A DNA stretch of 64,000 bases from Moraxella nonliquefaciens (GTDB lineage: Bacteria > Pseudomonadota > Gammaproteobacteria > Pseudomonadales > Moraxellaceae), in contig NZ_LXTW01000006.1 of the NCBI RefSeq assembly GCF_001679005.1, forward strand, positions 1-64,000. The letters run 5' to 3'. The notes under the pieces are model-generated. The model saw only the letters and a program-made list of their open reading frames with translations. It was not told the DNA's origin and made no database searches. A program made the translations under genes and the position numbers. Below, piece after piece: positions 61,473 through 64,000 of the stretch. Numbering within the stretch: position 1 is the stretch's first letter; every line of letters starts with the position of its first letter.

Positions 61473-63392
61473 TTACAAATTTAGCCGACCTTTTTTCTCA
61501 ATCGCCCCATCTAATATTTTGATAAAGTCGTCAAGGTTCATACTGCCTAAGTTATCGCCCGTGCGAGTACGCACATTGACCGTACCACTCTCCACTTCTT
61601 TATCACCCAAAATCAGCATGAACGGAATGCGTTCTAAGGTGCGTTCACGGATTTTAAAGCCAATTTTTTCGTTACGCAAATCACTGATGGCACGATAGCC
61701 TTTGGTGTTTAGCTTGCTAACCACATCGCCCACGCTGTCAGCTTGCTTGTCGGTGATGTTCATTACAACCACTTGTTGGGGGGCAAGCCATGCTGGGAAG
61801 AGACCTGCATAATGTTCAATCAAAATGCCAATAAAGCGTTCAAATGACCCTAAAATCGCACGGTGGAGCATGACAGGGCGTTCACGCTCGCCTGATTCTC
61901 CCACAAACTCAGCGTCCAAGCGTTCAGGTAGGTTAAAGTCCAGCTGTAATGTGCCACATTGCCAAACCCGTCCGATACAATCTTGTAGGCTAAACTCAAT
62001 CTTAGGACCATAAAACGCCCCTTCGCCTGCTTGTAGCTCCCAGTCAAGCCCAGCGTTATCTAGGGCGTCGGCTAGGGCTTGTTCTGCCAAGTCCCACAAC
62101 TCGTCCGCCCCCACCCGTTTTTCTGGGCGAGTGGACAGCTTCATTTGAATGTGGTCAAACCCAAAGTCTTTATACACATCAAGGGTAAGTTTGATAAAAT
62201 TAAGGGCTTCTGAGCGAATTTGGGCATTGGTGCAAAATATATGGGCATCGTCTTGGGTAAAGCCACGCACACGCATGATGCCATGCAAAGACCCTGATGG
62301 CTCGTTGCGGTGGCATGAGCCAAACTCAGCCAAGCGTAGGGGCAAATCACGGTAGGATTTTAAGCCTTGATTAAACACCTGCACATGACAAGGGCAGTTC
62401 ATCGGTTTGATGGCGTAATCTCGTTTTTCACTGGCGGTGGTAAACATCATCTCGCCATAGTTATCCCAATGCCCTGATTTTTCCCATAAGCTTCTGTCCA
62501 CAATTTGCGGGGTTTTTATTTCAAGATAGCCGTTGTCTTTTTGTACTTTTCGCATATATTGTTCAAGTACTTGCCAGATTGTCCAACCATTGGGATGCCA
62601 AAACACCATGCCGGGGGCTTGCTCTTGCATGTGAAATAAGTTCAAGGCTTTACCGATTTTGCGGTGGTCTCGCTTTTCGGCTTCTTCTAGGCGTTGTAAG
62701 TAGGCTTTAAGCTGTTTTTTGTCTGCCCATGCTGTGCCATAGATGCGTTGTAGCTGTTCGTTTTTGGCATCACCACGCCAGTACGCACCGCTCATTTTGG
62801 TGAGTTTAAACGCCTTTAAAAAGCGAGTGTTAGGAACGTGTGGGCCTCGGCACATGTCAATGTATTCTTGATGGTGATACAAGCCCATGTGGGTTTCATC
62901 AGGCATGTCCTCCACCAAGCGAAGTTTATAAGTCTCATCACGCTCCAAAAAGGTTTTGATAACCTCATCTCGTGGGGTCATTTTTTTGATGACATCATAA
63001 TCTTGATTGATGAGTTGTATCATGCGAGCTTCAATCTTTGCCATGTCATCAGGGGTAAAAGGGCGTTCGCTATAAATGTCATAATAAAAGCCATCATCAA
63101 TGACAGGCCCGATGACCATTTTAACATCAGGGTAGAGCTGTTTGACCGCATGACCTAAAAGGTGGGCGGTTGAATGACGGATAATCTCCACGCCTGCATC
63201 ATCTTTTGGGGTGATTATCTCTACCGTGGCATCGGTGGTGATGGGGTCGCTGGCATCGACCAACCGACCATTCACCCGACCTGCCACGGTGGCCTTGGCA
63301 AGCCCAGCACCGATACTTTGAGCCACTTGCATCACGGTGGTGTTACCGTCAAATTTTTTGATACTACCATCAGGTAGGGTAATTGCGACCAT
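61473..63392 (-). CDS. thrS: Threonyl-tRNA synthetase
   Basis: A 639-residue class II synthetase. It has the N-terminal TGS domain (residues 1-60), the editing domain (HSTAHLLGHAVKQLYPD, residues about 70-220), and the catalytic core with zinc Cys in MNCPCHVQVF, motif 2 FGSCHRNEPSGSLHGIMRVRGF-type residues and motif 3 HRAILGSFERFIGILIEHYAG. The C-terminal anticodon-binding domain starts about residue 540. AGGAG lies 8 bases before ATG 63392. A G/Y-rich control leader was not recognised. Confidence 0.98.
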   Translation of the reverse strand: MVAITLPDGSIKKFDGNTTVMQVAQSIGAGLAKATVAGRVNGRLVDASDPITTDATVEIITPKDDAGVEIIRHSTAHLLGHAVKQLYPDVKMVIGPVIDDGFYYDIYSERPFTPDDMAKIEARMIQLINQDYDVIKKMTPRDEVIKTFLERDETYKLRLVEDMPDETHMGLYHHQEYIDMCRGPHVPNTRFLKAFKLTKMSGAYWRGDAKNEQLQRIYGTAWADKKQLKAYLQRLEEAEKRDHRKIGKALNLFHMQEQAPGMVFWHPNGWTIWQVLEQYMRKVQKDNGYLEIKTPQIVDRSLWEKSGHWDNYGEMMFTTASEKRDYAIKPMNCPCHVQVFNQGLKSYRDLPLRLAEFGSCHRNEPSGSLHGIMRVRGFTQDDAHIFCTNAQIRSEALNFIKLTLDVYKDFGFDHIQMKLSTRPEKRVGADELWDLAEQALADALDNAGLDWELQAGEGAFYGPKIEFSLQDCIGRVWQCGTLQLDFNLPERLDAEFVGESGERERPVMLHRAILGSFERFIGILIEHYAGLFPAWLAPQQVVVMNITDKQADSVGDVVSKLNTKGYRAISDLRNEKIGFKIRERTLERIPFMLILGDKEVESGTVNVRTRTGDNLGSMNLDDFIKILDGAIEKKGRLNL

Positions 63393-63676
63393 AGAACTCT
63401 CCTAAATATGGCGTTGGTAGTGATATTTGTTACAACCAAATATATAACCGCTACCAATGGGACTAATATAAAATAGATTGGTATAAAAATAAAGTACATA
63501 CAAGGCACTTTTGGGCAAGTGGGTCATTATAGCAGACTTTTGGCATCAAAAAAAGCCAATGGACGTGATGGGAAATGGATTGACATCATTGTATGTTTTA
63601 TTATTTTATTATTCAATTTTGATAAACCAAACAAAATCATCATCTTGTAAGCAACCCAAATTGTCCAAGTCTTTCA

Positions 63677-64000
63677 TCATTGTCGCCACGCACCCAAAAA
63701 TTCAGCATGCCGTACCGTATCGCCATTTTTTATCTGTAATAATCTGTCATGAGTGAGTGCCTCATAGTATGCCACAATATCTGCGGTGAATTTGCCTGTC
63801 AAAAGCTGCCATCTTAGATAGATGAGCCATGTATTTAAGACGTCCGATTCACAATATGTGGTAAGTTTATCCCATTGCCCTGCTTTGACCATCGGCACAA
63901 CGGCTGAACCGTCAATCTCACCTTTGCCAGCAAATCCACACAGACTGGCAACGGTATCCAGCTTTTGTTTGTGGCCATAATTACCCAGTGATAATTTATC
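63677..64000 (-). CDS. PolB-like 3'-5' exonuclease (C-terminal part, runs off the window)
   Basis: The last 107 residues of a DEDDy-type 3'-5' exonuclease. The stretch LGNYGHKQKLDTVASLCGFAGKGEIDGS followed by YCESDVLNTWLIYLRWQLLTGK matches the predicted PolB-like 3'-5' exonuclease family: the Asp in YCESDVLNT is the final catalytic acid, with Tyr in the DEDDy position just before it. The N-terminal half with the DxE motif is beyond position 64000. Terminator not identified. Confidence 0.85.
   Translation of the reverse strand, partial: DKLSLGNYGHKQKLDTVASLCGFAGKGEIDGSAVVPMVKAGQWDKLTTYCESDVLNTWLIYLRWQLLTGKFTADIVAYYEALTHDRLLQIKNGDTVRHAEFLGAWRQ

Overview
The window reads as chromosomal DNA of a gammaproteobacterium of the family Moraxellaceae, most likely Moraxella. 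This rests on the AT-rich composition (including many A/T homopolymers in the spacers), the algR-hemC-hemD-hemX order shared with Pseudomonas and Acinetobacter, a RibBA whose cyclohydrolase half is degenerate, and the general gene content. The genus is an inference from gene content, not from a database match. Nearly all of the sequence is housekeeping coding DNA on both strands, with few long gaps.

Layout. 1-0.7 kb: elongator tRNA-Met with a perfect-consensus promoter, then RNase P RNA, both on the minus strand. 1.2-5.9 kb: an AlgR-type LytTR regulator with a dead receiver domain, the heme genes hemC-hemD-hemX, a hotdog thioesterase and a TusA-like protein. 5.9-12.1 kb (minus): rarA, a zinc-ribbon membrane protein, an Ala-rich membrane protein, an RsmC-like methyltransferase and a DUF4105 outer-membrane-type protein. 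12.2-23.4 kb: ampD, murJ, corC, a YcgN-like protein, a metallophosphatase, purE / small membrane protein / purK, yaiI, an AI-2E/PerM permease, xerD and ribBA. 23.5-36.2 kb: nfeD with an SPFH protein, iscX, queH, catalase, a Kef-type antiporter, yqiA, a DUF1615 lipoprotein, tesB, plsB and a second acyltransferase preceded by a C10 tract.

36.4-44.4 kb is the most unusual part. A 1783-residue Bap-type adhesin with near-identical tandem Ig-like repeats is encoded downstream of an OmpA-domain gene. That gene is split by a frameshift exactly at a G8/C8 homopolymer, so it may be phase-variable. About 40 bp upstream of this operon lies the right end of an IS200/IS605-type element with only a scrap of tnpB left. 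Beyond a poorly coding 0.9 kb stretch comes a Thr-Tyr-Gly-Thr tRNA operon of the kind that normally leads into tufB, but tuf is absent here.

44.7-49.4 kb: a class V aminotransferase, an XRE regulator joined to rlmA, and a divergent AT-rich three-gene operon. The operon encodes a membrane-anchored small GTPase-like protein, a tail-anchored membrane protein and a soluble protein of unknown family. This is the best candidate in the window for an undescribed system. 49.4-64 kb: prfC, rpoH with a long acidic N-terminal extension, a second TusA-like protein, a YidB-like protein, pdxB-epmA, trmD-coaD, nfsA, smpB, infC (AUU start), a compact ABC transporter placed between infC and thrS, thrS, and the C-terminal part of a PolB-like 3'-5' exonuclease running off the right edge.
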